NCBI GenBank assembly: GCA_022495005.1
Contig: JAGYXB010000803.1
Span: 62,001 to 126,000, forward strand
DNA: 64,000 nucleotides
Direction of reading: 5' to 3'
Source: Rhyacophila brunnea
Lineage: Eukaryota; Arthropoda; Insecta; Trichoptera; Rhyacophilidae
Part shown: positions 24,097-35,868 of the stretch, piece by piece
Layout of the letters: each line of letters starts with the position of its first letter
How positions within the stretch are numbered: position 1 is the stretch's first letter
The notes under the pieces: model-generated
What the model saw: the letters and a program-made list of their open reading frames with translations, nothing else
Database searches by the model: none
Told to the model about the DNA's origin: nothing
Program-made: the position numbers and the translations under genes

Positions 24097-26091
24097 GCAA
24101 GATTCATCGAGTCGCATCGGTTACCTTCGTCCGCAACCTCGCACACGCGAGTAAGTACGAAGAGGTAAAGTTGCTAATTACCGTCGGTTTGTCTCACCGC
24201 AAATCGTGTCGGAATTTGCACTGGCTTTTGTGCCTTTAATGGGTTTCTCGCACCTACAAACCGGAGGTTATTCTACTCCTGTGGGTAATTTTCCACTCAT
24301 TTTTTGAAAGAGAATCATCTCATCACCTGCTGCAAAATCGCATTCAGCTTTAGCGAGCGGTTGAACGTTTTAAACAATAAACCTGCCATTCTGTTTAAAA
24401 ATTAATAAACAAAATTACCTGAACAATGAATAATATTATTATGTAGATCTTTTTGCAACATTCAAGAGTTAATGATTGTCAATTAGCTATAGGTACTTAG
24501 CACATTTTGTCATTGTATGGCGATCGCAAAGTCACCCTGGGAAAAACGACCTGGTAAAGAAGATTTTATATGACTATTATTGCGAAAACAATATCTCAGT
24601 AGACCCAATTTATATATATAACATATTAAAATAAATCGGTAGACAAAACGAAGTATCTGTACGTCTCTACAGTTTCTCTCTGTTCTACTTTTAGCAATAT
24701 TTTAATGATATAACAAGCAAATCCTCATTGATCATTGACGTAACTACGTGCATATTATAATACATATTATATTACAATAATAAACGCCGTAGCGCAAACG
24801 TTGCTTTGCAGAATATCTGTTAAAAGCCCAGATGCCGTGTAAAGGTTGAAAATAAAGAGTTTTGGGTATCTTTAGGAGTCTGAATAATCCGTAAACTTGT
24901 AGGAAACATGTTTATTGTGTCATTGTAATGCACTGTATTTTCACGTTTACGAAATAACGTCGTAGTGTAGTGTTGTAAATATTGTTATTGGACATTGAGG
25001 GTGGTTAATTATATCAATTTAAATACCTACATGTATTATATCTTTAATTAAATTACATTATAGAAGTAGATGGTGAAAAATATTGGACTTCTTTGAACAA
25101 ATTCGGGGGAAAAAGCAACATTTAAGTGGTGTACCTGCTATAAGATATGTATTTTATTTGTTATCTCAAGGTGTATTAGTTTTCATTAATCTATGGAATA
25201 TTTCTTCTGACTTTACCATACTAGTATGTAAGTATGCTCATGAAAAAATCAGCTGGGCAATGTCTTGGGGTAGTATCCATACAGCCTCAAGGCCCTCAAG
25301 TTCTCAAGCCCTCCACTTTCAAATTGTACGTTAACGGATAAGGAGGCCCAAACAACCTATCCACTCTGCTTAGAAATAGGTAATTATAAATATATTGTAT
25401 TGTTCTAACATTGCCACAATATGTACCTACGCATGCCCAAGATGAAGCCACTGATAGTATCCATACAGTCTCAATTGACAACTATTTCAATTATTAATAC
25501 TATTAAAGTAATACTATTGTCGTTAATGTTGATATTATAACACATAGTATATTACTCTAGCTGGGTTTACATTTTATACATTTTCTCATACTGCGAATCA
25601 ACATACATAGTTAGAATTCTGAATGAGCAAAACAGCGTGGTGTATTTCTCACGACCTTGCAAAGGTCGGCCCGTCTGGGAAAAATCGCTGTACAATACAT
25701 AGTCGATTTTTTCATTTTCTTTTGTTCCATGATACGATTATTAAAATACATAAAACGCGAAAAAACTGTGTCAAGATTATGAAACGAAGTACCCGCGCCG
25801 TTGTAGCGTTAATACAGATCTTATTGGAATATTAAACTTTGATGTCCACTTTTATAATAGTTTTTTTTTCTGTTCTTTTTTTTTAACTTTGAATCGGTTT
25901 ATTTGGGTTAATTATTGTCCCGTCTCGAATCGTGCTTGCGGGTATAGTTAATTTTGAGATAAATAATAATGAATGTTGGTTTCTTCAATGTTTCACGCAT
26001 TTTTTTCTAGATACTTTGTTAAATGAGAGGTACATAAACATAGGTATCTATCTATATTATCTTCTCGCCTTTTTCTTATATAATATAAAAT
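24097..26091. other. Non-coding, nothing firmly identified
   Basis: A/T-rich sequence. TAGTATCCATACAG followed by CTCAA/TCTCAA occurs twice (25271 and 25454). No exon is recognised. Confidence 0.45.
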
Positions 26092-26280
26092 ATGGCCGCA
26101 ATGGCCAAGCGGCTATGCGTCAGGCTTATAATGTCGTGGGTCCCTGGTTGAATTGCAGTCATTTTTACAAAAATTGAACCTAATAGATTCAGTAAGTGAC
26201 GAACATCAATTTCTCGTAAAACAAAAATCTCTTTAGAAACCTCTTCCTGAAGCGGCCAGGTCTATGTAGGATTGTGGTGC
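26092..26280 (+). mobile_element. tRNA-derived SINE, family A, diverged copy 5
   Basis: An A-box-like TGGCCAAGCGG (26102-26112), TTATAATGTCGTGGGTCCC, and a decayed B box GGTTGAATTGC follow the family A layout, and the body keeps ACCTAATAGATTCAGTAAGTG and AATTTCTCGTAAAA. It is clearly older than the copies at 2614 and 48538. Confidence 0.7.
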
Positions 26281-26325
26281 CAACTAATATATATATATAT
26301 ATAATTTAATCCCTATTATTGAAAG

Positions 26326-27845
26326 CAGTGCTTCCCAAACTGTGGTACGCGCTAGAGGTGAGTTGGAAATACTGTCACCAGTTTGTGTACTCAAGTTTCG
26401 GATGAAACTACCCATACTCAGTATTAGGGAATCCAATCCCGAGCCAAATTCTGATCCCGGGATTTCGGGATTGCAATTTGACAATCCCGGGATCCCGGGA
26501 CTGGTCCCGGGATTGGCATTTTTTTCCATTGTTAATATAAAATTTTTATATTTACAAATAACATTGATACAATCGGTCAAAAATAAATCTAGTATAATTT
26601 ATACTATTTAAGACATATATTGTTAATATTGTATACGTTCAATCTTGGAAATACACAAGTTTAATGGAGTAAATAATATTTTAATATAAATAATAATGTG
26701 AATTTAATATGAGATTGCTGTTTCTGATAGTAAAGACATAATGAATGGATTAGCGAGATTTCAAATAGTAAAGCAAATAATCATGGCGTACTTATGGCCT
26801 TTCCGCATCATAAATCTAATTAGTCAGCCAAATATGAAACTGCCGTAAAACGTATGATATCATGGTAGAATTACTTTGTTAAAAGTGCGAAGCATTGTTT
26901 TTCCCAATCTTTCTCATTTTTAATAATTCATGTGAAAAAATAAAATGAATCGGCAACCTACACATGGGTATAAATCAAACTTCATTCAAACTCAGTTTAT
27001 TTCTAATGTAGTTATTTTTTATTAAAATTATTTTTTCTGTTTTATTTTATTTTCCATAAAAATTGATAAAAAAATCAATCCCGAAATCCCGGGATTATGT
27101 TTATCAATCCCGGGATTCATAGGTATCGAAAATAGCTCGGGATCCCGGGATTGGAATCCTTACTCAGTATGTGTGGCCCAATAAACGTATTCCAAAAAAC
27201 TTGTGATGATATCATCGCGAGTCGCTGTTCTGTGCACTCGCCAGATGGTAGACTTTCAATACTATTGACATTAAATGCGCGCGAACGAAATAGCACTTGA
27301 ATATAGGTATATTTTAATTTATTAGTCTATTGCGTTCGAATGTATGAATAAGTCATAAATTTTGTGTCGCAGTGCAGTGGTGAGATGACGTCCAGAGGCT
27401 TGTTCAAAACGCTCAACGCAAACGCTCAAAACATGTTTAAAATTTAAAAAAAAATCACTGTTATTCATTTTTGTTAACAAGAATATTGCAACCTAATAGA
27501 AAAACAACTCATAAATTTTAAATGTGTTTAAAATTTTATAATAAATGGGACTATTCAACAAGCGGAGCTCAACGTATTTTTAGCGATTCTATTGAAGCCG
27601 ATACACAGTCTGAGTTCCCTGAGCCGATACGTATTTCAAATACTAATATGGAGTTGGTTTTAGTTTGAGATGAGTATGAAACTTTTACGCACGCCACACG
27701 CTCTATATGGTATTCCAAATACTAGTAAGTATTTTAGAAGAAGTTTCTGTACTAAGTATTTTTTATACTGGTAGTAAGTATTCTTAGTTTTCAAAATCGA
27801 CCAGTTTTCCAATCTCTAGAACGCGTACATCTGGTGGTTCAATTG
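26326..27845. mobile_element. Older hAT-like element, interrupted by a second hAT
   Basis: The left end CAGTGCTTCCCAAACTGTGG, followed by TACGCGCTAGAGGTGAGTTGG, is echoed inverted at the right end, where the complement of 27800-27845 contains TACGCGTTCTAGAGATTGG and ends CAATTG. ATTGAAAG at left and GTTGAAAA at right may be a decayed 8-bp duplication. The outer element is cut by the insertion at 26425-27162. No transposase is readable. Confidence 0.5.
26425..27162. mobile_element. Non-autonomous hAT element with exact 8-bp TSD
   Basis: An exact duplication CTCAGTAT brackets it (26417-26424 and 27163-27170). The ends TAGGGAATCCAATCCC and the inverse of GGGATTGGAATCCTTA match at 14 of 16 positions. 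Both subterminal regions are rich in CCCGGGAT/ATCCCGGG palindromes, which could serve as repeated transposase-binding sites. The 738 bp include no transposase. Open frames over the palindromes are artefacts. Confidence 0.82.
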
Positions 27846-29804
27846 TTGAAAAATTATAAAATAATTTCTCGAAACACATGAAAAACGGCAATAATTATAA
27901 CTGATCACAGAAGTTTTTGAAAAATAAATTGTCTTAATTTTTGTCAACAAGTATTAAAACAAACAAACATTTGGCATTACTTGTATGCATTAAGCTTATT
28001 TTTGCAACACTTACACAATATAGTCTTTCCTTTTATATTCATATTATTTTAGAGAGTCAGGGTAAACATTAATTAATCGCTTAGTATCGGGCCATTGCCA
28101 CTGGTATACACTAGAATATAATGATTTATTTATACGGCTTGAAATTGCACCTGCAGTGTGGAAACGTGATATGCTTTACAGGTCTACAGATACTTCATTA
28201 TAAGAAAATAATATTTTTTTAGAAATTACGTGGAATCCCTTCCAGAGCAATTCCCCGTTACACAATCTCACCCGACCTGATGAAACTCACATGATACTCG
28301 TAGGCGCATTTCTACTTTTCCCCGAAAATCCCCCGAGGCGACGTCATTTTACGGGGAAGCCCGTCTTCCTGGCGAAGTGCATGCTTCAGTTTCTTTTAGT
28401 GCGAACTTAAACCATGCATAAACCAGAAAGCCTTGCGCGAAAAACTCATAAAACACACACGCCGACCGAGTATCTACACGTTGTAAACTTTTAAAACTCC
28501 TTTATGAATTTCGTCAATTCTATTGAGAAACGAATGCTTGTGAAAAAGTTTCCCTACAATTTTTACACTTTCTGTTATAGAAATATTTTATAGTATGTTT
28601 ATGCTGTAGCTGTCAGGGAAAAGTTTCTAAGCGTATACAAAGGTGAATATTTAAAAAGCTTTTTTCTATTTCACCGTAAAATATTACGTATTGTGCTTAT
28701 TTCTAACGAAGCGGAGCTTTTATCAAATATGTTTTATATGCAAAAAAAAAACATTTTTTAGGCATATGTATGTATGCGATCAAACCATGTGTAGGATATT
28801 ATAATGCATGGTATTCTACAGACAGTCTAAGTACATCCACATGCCAAAAATCATTTGCGAAAATTGTAAAACCTATAATTTTCCAACTTTGTGTGCAATA
28901 TATATTTAGGTGCAGATGGAAACGTGTATTGTAGTAACGTGACATGTTGGGAATATGTTCAATCTATGAAACAAATAAAGTCTAATTGCGTGTGTATGTT
29001 TTTAATGAAAATAATATTCATCTATTTGATGTATATGTATCTTAATACTTGGTCCACTGTGTTATCTGTATATATAATATGTCCTTGTTTCATTAGAATA
29101 CCAACGTAAGTCAAAAGTATACAGTTTGTTAGATAAGTAGTAATTAAGGAGTTTTTTAAAACACAAAATGTATTCAATTTTAAACGTTAGCTTTTAGCAA
29201 TTGTTAATTTTATTTAATTACAAAGTTATTATTAAAAACATATTTTCGTAAGAATGTAAGTAAATGCTTAAAAAAATATGTGTATTCAAAATGCCAGGTA
29301 TGAAATACAATACCAAATTAAAAGATAGGTAATTTTTTACCATTTTAAGCAGGTGAATTGAATGTTGTATTATTTTCGTATGTAGGTATAACAAAAGTGC
29401 AATGGCATTTTTAACTCAAAATATCAATTTTTCGGTATGGGTCTTGTACTGAGGCAGTAAAATTGTCAATGTCATTACTCAAGTAAGTATCATGGCAAGT
29501 AATTTTAGCTTATCTTTTGTATATTACATTCTTCCGTATTTCAACAAAAACAGGTACCTACCTAACAAAGAAAAGAATATAATAAAATTAACAATTCATC
29601 AATAGAAATATTTATCACGTAGATACCAAATTTGTTATAAAATAGATGATTAAGTTTACATTTCATGCTTCAGATGTCGTTATTCATAATTGTATTTTAA
29701 TGAAATCTTTATTAATGTTGGCAACTACCTAAATACATATACCGTTTCATGTACTTTCAATCTATTACGAGAATATCATATAACCATTGATTTTATACTG
29801 AACG
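27846..29804. other. Non-coding, with a GC-richer block at 28240-28480
   Basis: The GC-richer block includes a CRE-like GACGTCAT at 28340-28347. No exon or repeat is recognised in the rest. Confidence 0.4.
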
Positions 29805-30296
29805 TAGGGGAGCAAGGGGGAATTAGAGCCTACTAAGGAAATTGTTGAAAAAAAAGTAACAAAATGTTCTAATCGTTTATTATTAAGACTTGAAATGAGT
29901 CCTTTGGTTACATAGTAATAATATTACTGCAATTTCCACTAAAAAATTCTATAACTAATGTACAAAAAAACGTTTTCCCAAAAACACATTTGGCTCCAAT
30001 TACCCCACATGTAGGGTAATGAGAGCCAAAAATTTACCAAATATGTCATGGGAGCTTCATATTTTAATTTGCTTAAAAACACTTATACACATTATAACAG
30101 ACATAGGTACAATAAAATGTTAAATATTTACTAATGTAATTCAACAAAAATATGCTCTAGTACTAAAAATATCAAAAGAATCAACACGTCATGTTATGAA
30201 ACTAAGCAAAAAACACAAATTTAATCTTTCTAGTTTCGAAGGACATTTTCCAACGAAATCACCGTCCAACCAGCCTTGAAAGTCGTCAGCTTATCG

Positions 30297-30337
30297 TCGT
30301 CAGTCTATTAGTCAGTCTATTAGTCGTCAGTCTATTT
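30297..30337 (+). repeat. Short tandem repeat of GTCAGTCTATTA
   Basis: Three imperfect units of GTCAGTCTATTA inside the TIR element. Confidence 0.7.
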
Positions 30338-30655
30338 CTGGGCATCTGGAACAATTAAAATCTTTTCTACTAGTAAAAGAGGTGTGAAATTTATATAGGG
30401 GTAATGGGAGCCACCTAGGCTACAATTACCCGAATGTCAACCACTTTGAAGATTGATAAATACCGCAACCAAACCATTTTAAACCTTGATTCTGAAACTA
30501 CTAAACAAAAATACATATATCTGGCTATACAATGGACACAAAATATGATAAAATAAGTAAAATACTTACGTTGATGTTTATGTATTGTAAATTGATATAA
30601 GCACCTAGCCCAAAACACACTTCCACTCGCCACGCGCGTGCACGTTCCACTAAGC

Positions 30656-31075
30656 CAGTGTTGCCAAGTCAAAATTTAAAATTTCAGTAGATTTTGACAA
30701 AAAATTCAGTAGATTTCATAAAATATCAGTAGATTTTGAAAAATGTAGTATATTAGATATGATTTAAAACTAATAAGAATAACAATAACTAATAATATTA
30801 ATTTATGGTAAACAATGATGATATTAATGGGTAAAATGGCGCTCTTGGGTAGAGTTACAATGCTTTTTATGTCAATTTAGAAGTGTATAACATCAAAAAG
30901 GTCATGCGTAAATCATTTCAAGTTTATTATTAAAAGAATCATCAGTTAATTTACAATTATGGAGAAACACAAATATCAGTAGATTTCTTGAATTTCGAAA
31001 AAAAATCAAAAATTCAGTATATTGGCAAAAAATATCAGTTGATCTACTGAAATTTCAGTAGACATGGCAACACTG
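30656..31075. mobile_element. hAT MITE nested in another transposon, exact 8-bp TSD
   Basis: Inverted ends CAGTGTTGCCAAGTC and CAGTGTTGCCATGTC (complement of 31061-31075) differ at one position. Exact CACTAAGC duplications lie at 30648-30655 and 31076-31083. Several TTCAGTAGATTT motifs cluster near both ends. The 420 bp are non-coding. The insertion lies wholly within the element at 29805-31221, so it is the younger of the two. Confidence 0.9.
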
Positions 31076-31221
31076 CACTAAGCAGCCGACAGCGATCGAC
31101 GGGCTTAGACGACGATTGACGAAGATGTTTTGGTTATTTCCGAGTCATTTTAGTGTTAGATGGTACCTGTTTTGCAGTCGCTTCCATTACCCGCAAGCTC
31201 CCATTACCCCACGCTCCCCTA

Positions 31222-33289
31222 CTACCTAAAAAATAAAATGGCCATCACAAATTACCCAGATGATAAGACTCCTGGATCTGCTCATATAAATTCCGTAAAC
31301 TGGTTACTACAGATGCATGTGATTGAATAATATATTTCAATAATGGTGTATATTGTATTTGAACCATTCTGTCTTATGTTGACTTCAATATTTCTATGTG
31401 AACAAGTGTCGCATAAAAACGAGAACACATATAATAATATTAATATATAGGTAAATAAACGAATTAATATATAAAAATGTGGTCGTTCGATATATTTCCA
31501 ATTGTAACGTAATGTCATTCACACACCCGTACCTCGCTTGATTGCTTTGTGCTAGGTGGTATTATTGCTTGGAAAATTTTACACCGTTTATCATTACCTG
31601 CTGGCGCAGTTTGAAATGTTGTGAATCGATATCGGCTGTATGGAAAGTGCAAGAGAAAACGTATGAAACAGCGCCGATAACTGACGTACTACATTACAGA
31701 GTTATATTCTCCCCAGAATAACAAGTAGGTTGCTACAGTTCCTAGTATTCGAAATTTTTAATATATGATTTATATTCAATGCTTTATCATAGTCGAATAC
31801 TTTTCTGCTTTACTTCATAGTATAGCAATATATACATTTATGATATTTATAATAATACATATTGACATACTAAGTAATGAACATGTTGAATGGACACTAT
31901 ATCCAAGTATCAAACTGTTTATACTAGGTATTCTATTACGGTTGTCCTCTGTTCGCCTCCTAACTAATGAAATACATAGCTAATACAAGACATCGCACTA
32001 CGCATCGTGTAAAATAATAAAACTGTACGAAATTATCAATTGGTGTGGTTTTCTTTATACTTCCTTCAATTCCTTGCGTTGAATATTTTTACAGCTCAAG
32101 GAAGAAAGCGCAAGGAAATAATTTGTTGTGGAATCACGGTAGCGTTGCTTGAGATTTAAACTACTGTGGAACAAGAACTTCTTGTCTACGTGTTGAAACT
32201 GTGAACATCCCTATCAAGTGCAGCTAATCACACTTCCATTTTCAAATGAGGAACGCCTCAAAATTTATCATTTCATTTTACGCTTTCGTAGTGTACCTAT
32301 GACCTGACCGATACGTGATCTGGCAATACCTGTAATTTGAAGCTTTTTGTAATACACATATGTTTAAAATGATCAGGAGTGATCTTAGAGTTATTATTAG
32401 TAATGTTTTGGTTTATTGCGAAGAAGAAAAGGAGAGCCGATACATTATTTAAACTCGTCACTAGTACGCGTTGCCACCATGACAGGTACGTCACCAGAAC
32501 TTTTCAGACTTTCCTGATGTCGGACCCTCCTCATATGGCTTCCAACCCGGAAATGATTTCGAATGTCATTGAATAGATGCAACGTCTGTTGATAAAAGTT
32601 TTTCAATTTCTATGTACCTACCTATATTTCTCGAGGTTCAAAAACTCAAAAAAACACTTATATGTCGTTAAGCCGAAGCGTGCATTTTTTAAAATGACCA
32701 AACATTATTTATAACCAAATCGAAGCTTAGAAATAATATTTAGCTCTCATTCATGGGAAGATAATATCATTTAAAAGGATACATTTATTCATTACATTTT
32801 TGCTTTATGAAGAAAGCAAAGAAATGTTTGATGATTTAGTGTAGTGTACGGCCTTAAATTCTTTATAAATGTACAATTATTACAGTCCTATAATATTTAA
32901 TATGTAGAGTTCGCAAAATATATTCCTATGTCAGTTGAAGTCTATTTTGAATAAGGTTATGTTTTTGACGAATTTAGCAGCTAGCTTTTAATTAATAATC
33001 CAATTTCCTAATTGATAAATATTCTAAATTAATAATATGATATATGTACCTATAATATAATGTTATTATGGAAGTAGGCAGGTTTTTTTGTATTAAGTCT
33101 ATATCATTAATTCGTCAATTATCATATTGAAAAGTTGACCTACTGATTTTCCCTTTGAAATACATGCATACAATTTCCCAAGGCTTTCAACAACAGAAAT
33201 GTGGCGCACGGACACGTAATTACTATTCAAACTTACATTAATTTACTTCACCTCGTATCGTATTAGACGATCTGCCTACCTAGCTTGTC
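31222..33289. other. Non-coding, nothing identified
   Basis: A/T-rich sequence without recognisable exons or terminal repeats. Confidence 0.5.
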
Positions 33290-33480
33290 GTCGAAGGCTC
33301 CTGGCGTGAGGCGTCGCCGTGGCGCCCCGACGCCGCTGTCGTGGGGCGCCTTCCTTCGCGATGTGGCGCCTGGCTCTCGCGCCCTCCGTCAACCATGGGG
33401 GGCTGGGAGGCACAGGCCATCGCGTTGACGTGCTTCAACAAATCACCAAGATTGATCGGCTGCGTGGTCCCCTGCTAACG
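33290..33480. other. GC-rich block with strong hairpin
   Basis: This is among the most GC-rich sequence in the window. GGCGCCCC (33321-33328) pairs with GGGGCGCC (33343-33350), with inner GAC/GTC pairs. A 62-codon open frame (33319-33507) covers it but resembles no known protein. It may be a regulatory element, an unrecognised exon or a repeat fragment. Confidence 0.35.
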
Positions 33481-33755
33481 TACTTGTTTTTTTTCCTTCC
33501 GTGCTAAGTGTAAGGCAACAGTGACATAACATGAGTATACCTACTAGTAAAATATTGAGCTATGATACTAACTACTGATGTCACAATACTCATTTTTAAA
33601 TATTTTTGAAACCTTTGACTTTAACGCTTTCTGAATCATATTTTGTGTTCTAAAACTGTCAGTAAAACACGCATAGCTCTTTCAATAGGTACTAATATAA
33701 TATGTAATACTTAAATGGTTCAAATAGTATCACCCGAATAAAATAATTTATCATC
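33481..33755. other. Non-coding, nothing identified
   Basis: A/T-rich sequence, no content recognised. Confidence 0.5.
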
Positions 33756-34215
33756 ATTGCTTGGGGTTGATCCACTACTGGATGAAGGTCTTTTCTACAT
33801 TTTTCCACTCATCGATTCCCAATTCTTCTTTGCCACGTACTACATTGGCGGGTCGTGATTCGTTCGTGGGCCCAACGGATTTTAGGGCAACCAAGTAGTC
33901 ATCTAGTACTCTTGATGCCCTTGGGTACCATAGTATAATTCTATTTGTACAACCTTCTTTGTCACTAGTTCTTCGCTGCTAAGTTCATTCACGGAACTTT
34001 ATGAGTTCGTTTATCTAGCGGGTTTTAGGGCATCATTGTGGTCGTTCACAGTGGTTATCCACGACATATTCAGCACATTACCATTTCATCTACTTAGCGA
34101 CATCTATGAAATCGCGTACTCTTGCCTGACTCTTTATCCATTAGATCATTTTGTAGTCTTTCCGCGTTATGCCCAAAACGGTCCTATCCCTTCCACGTTG
34201 TACTATTCCTAATGA
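33756..34215 (-). mobile_element. Remnant of a LINE-type or unclassified interspersed repeat, copy 1
   Basis: GGGGTTGATCCACTACTGGATGAAGG followed by a long degenerate stretch matches 55670-55925 in order and spacing at several places (for example the segment near TATCCA...GCGACATC...ATCGCGTACTC). The sequence resembles the insect repeats that carry a CTGGATGAAGGC motif near the 3' end of non-LTR elements; the LINE label and the strand are inference. The open frame at 34122-34433 is not a gene. Confidence 0.4.
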
Positions 34216-34799
34216 TTATACTCTTATCAATCCTCCTTTCCGTCCGAAAACCCAATGAGTTTGAACGATGTCTAAAACCGCTTCTCGTAAAAACGCCTGT
34301 TGATAATATACATTATTATTATTTGGAGCCCATATGCTTCGCTTTTTATTACCTATATACATTACCTACCTACATAATATATATAACATATTTTCTTTGC
34401 ATGGTTTTCTTCTTTAGTACCTATATAATTTAAAATGTAATTTTTGGACCGTGAAACTCAATTTTCTACTTGCTATTAAGTCTCTACATCAGTTTGCTTT
34501 TAATAGCATGTCCATAATACGAGACGATTTCTTGCACAAACAGCTGACACAGCTTCTACGTATGGGCTGACTACACGCCACTGGTTCCCAAATAGGTTTT
34601 CAAGGGAAAGCTTGCATCTACGATATGTCTTATGTTTACTTATATCATAAAATGCTGCACGTTATTTACCTAAATGGCACAATGAAAGGAAACCCTCTTG
34701 TTAAGATGCATAATAATACTCTATTCACTGTTTTATAAAGTGGTCCACTGTGTACTACGTAGGTAAAGTATAATAGTATTGGAGTGTACGCTGCATATC
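34216..34799. other. Non-coding, nothing identified
   Basis: A/T-rich sequence without recognisable features. Confidence 0.5.
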
Positions 34800-34950
34800 T
34801 TGATGAAAATTATGTAATATACATATTCTAAAAATATTTTTTTACATATAATATTATCTATTTATTTATTTAATAATCTATATTAACCAAGTGAATATCA
34901 TTTGATTAAATTTCATGCGAGGTAATCAGGCAAAGAGGCGTATCAGTGTA
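34800..34950 (+). repeat. Interspersed repeat R1, copy a
   Basis: Matches 39112-39272: shared TATTCTAAAAATATTTTTTTAC, an ATTT-rich middle and GAGGTAATCAGGCAAAGA.GCGTATCAGT. Class unknown. Confidence 0.75.
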
Positions 34951-35540
34951 GTAAAAATTGCAAAAAAAGTGCAGTTATAAAACATATAAGTACAATTTAT
35001 TTTGGTAACGTAAGCAAAAAAAATAACTTTAGAAAACATTGATTCCCACCTAAAAAGATGTCAAAAAAGATTTGTTCTGAAAAAAACTTGACTAATCATG
35101 GAATTTTATTGTGATTTTTTTTCTGTCGTGTCAGTGTGCACTTAAATTATCTTAATTTGTTCATATTATCCTTAAAATTGCTGTGACGCATTTATACCCA
35201 GATGGAATAATGTTATCTGACACCATTGGGATGGTGGTGTGGTCGGATCAATCGAGCCACCTCTCTATTCTTTCCACCATAAACGGCTCTCTATACTGCT
35301 ACTCGTTTTAAAAAAATATGTTGTGTTTCCGACGATGTGTTTGTTATATATTTGGATTGTGTGTTGGATATCGGGCGTCTTGTGTGACATGACCGATTCT
35401 ATACATAACAAGACGACGTATTCTCCAAACCAGTAATTTACATAATAGGTAGATATATTTAATAACTATTTCTATTATGACCAGCTTTTAAACCATAAAA
35501 TAAACCATAAGGAAGCCGTGTTCCTCAATTCATATTGCAT
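34951..35540. other. Non-coding, nothing identified
   Basis: A 65-codon open frame at 35239-35436 has no recognisable similarity. Confidence 0.45.
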
Positions 35541-35868
35541 TACCCATGGCCTGTCGCAGGAGCGAGAGAAAGACAAGTTATACATCCACACTCATTAAAC
35601 ATAAGTATAGTTCCTCTTACCATCGCGCAGTAGGGTCTTTGTACAATAGGAGAAAAGCATAACGATGACCTGAAAGCTTTGCGCAAAAGAAGATCAAAAC
35701 TTATCATTTCCACGACATTTGTCTTTGTGATGATGAAACACAAGTGTCGTTGTTTCATTTGTAACGCCTCGTTGAAGTTGAAGAATGACAGTGGCAGTAT
35801 GCTAGATCACTGCCAGTTTAAATACCCGATAGTAGATAATAGTCCACTCAAAGTCGGACATGCCTAAT
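35541..35868 (+). repeat. Interspersed repeat R2, copy a
   Basis: Diverged partner of 37985-38345. Shared blocks in the same order: CTTACC(A/G)TCGCGCAGTA, AAAACT(T/C)(A/G)TCATTT, GTGT..GTGTTT.ATTTGTAA.GC, and GTTGAA(G)..TGACA.TGG...ATCACT(G/A)CCAGTTT. Class unknown; open frames on it are not genes. Confidence 0.65.

Larger units (their letters stand above)
29805..31221. mobile_element. TIR DNA transposon, non-autonomous, probable TA target site
   Basis: TAGGGGAGCAAGGGGGAAT at the left is the inverse of the right end, ATTACCCCACGCTCCCCTA (31203-31221), with a few mismatches. TA at both edges (29805-29806, 31220-31221) would be the target duplication. Internal motifs such as GGGTAATGGGAGCC (near 30399) and ATTACCCC recur as subterminal repeats. 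No transposase is readable. It is interrupted by the hAT MITE at 30656-31075. Confidence 0.68.

Noticed and set aside
26284..26611. Overlapping 89- and 98-codon frames on opposite strands
   Set aside because: They arise from the CCCGGGAT palindromes of the hAT MITE, not from a coding gene.
32070..32120. Inverted TTCCTTGCG / CGCAAGGAA pair
   Set aside because: Only 9 bp with a 30-bp spacer and no extension; insufficient for an element call.
34122..34433. 103-codon hydrophobic open frame
   Set aside because: Starts inside the interspersed repeat remnant at 33756-34215 and runs into low-complexity A/T-rich DNA.
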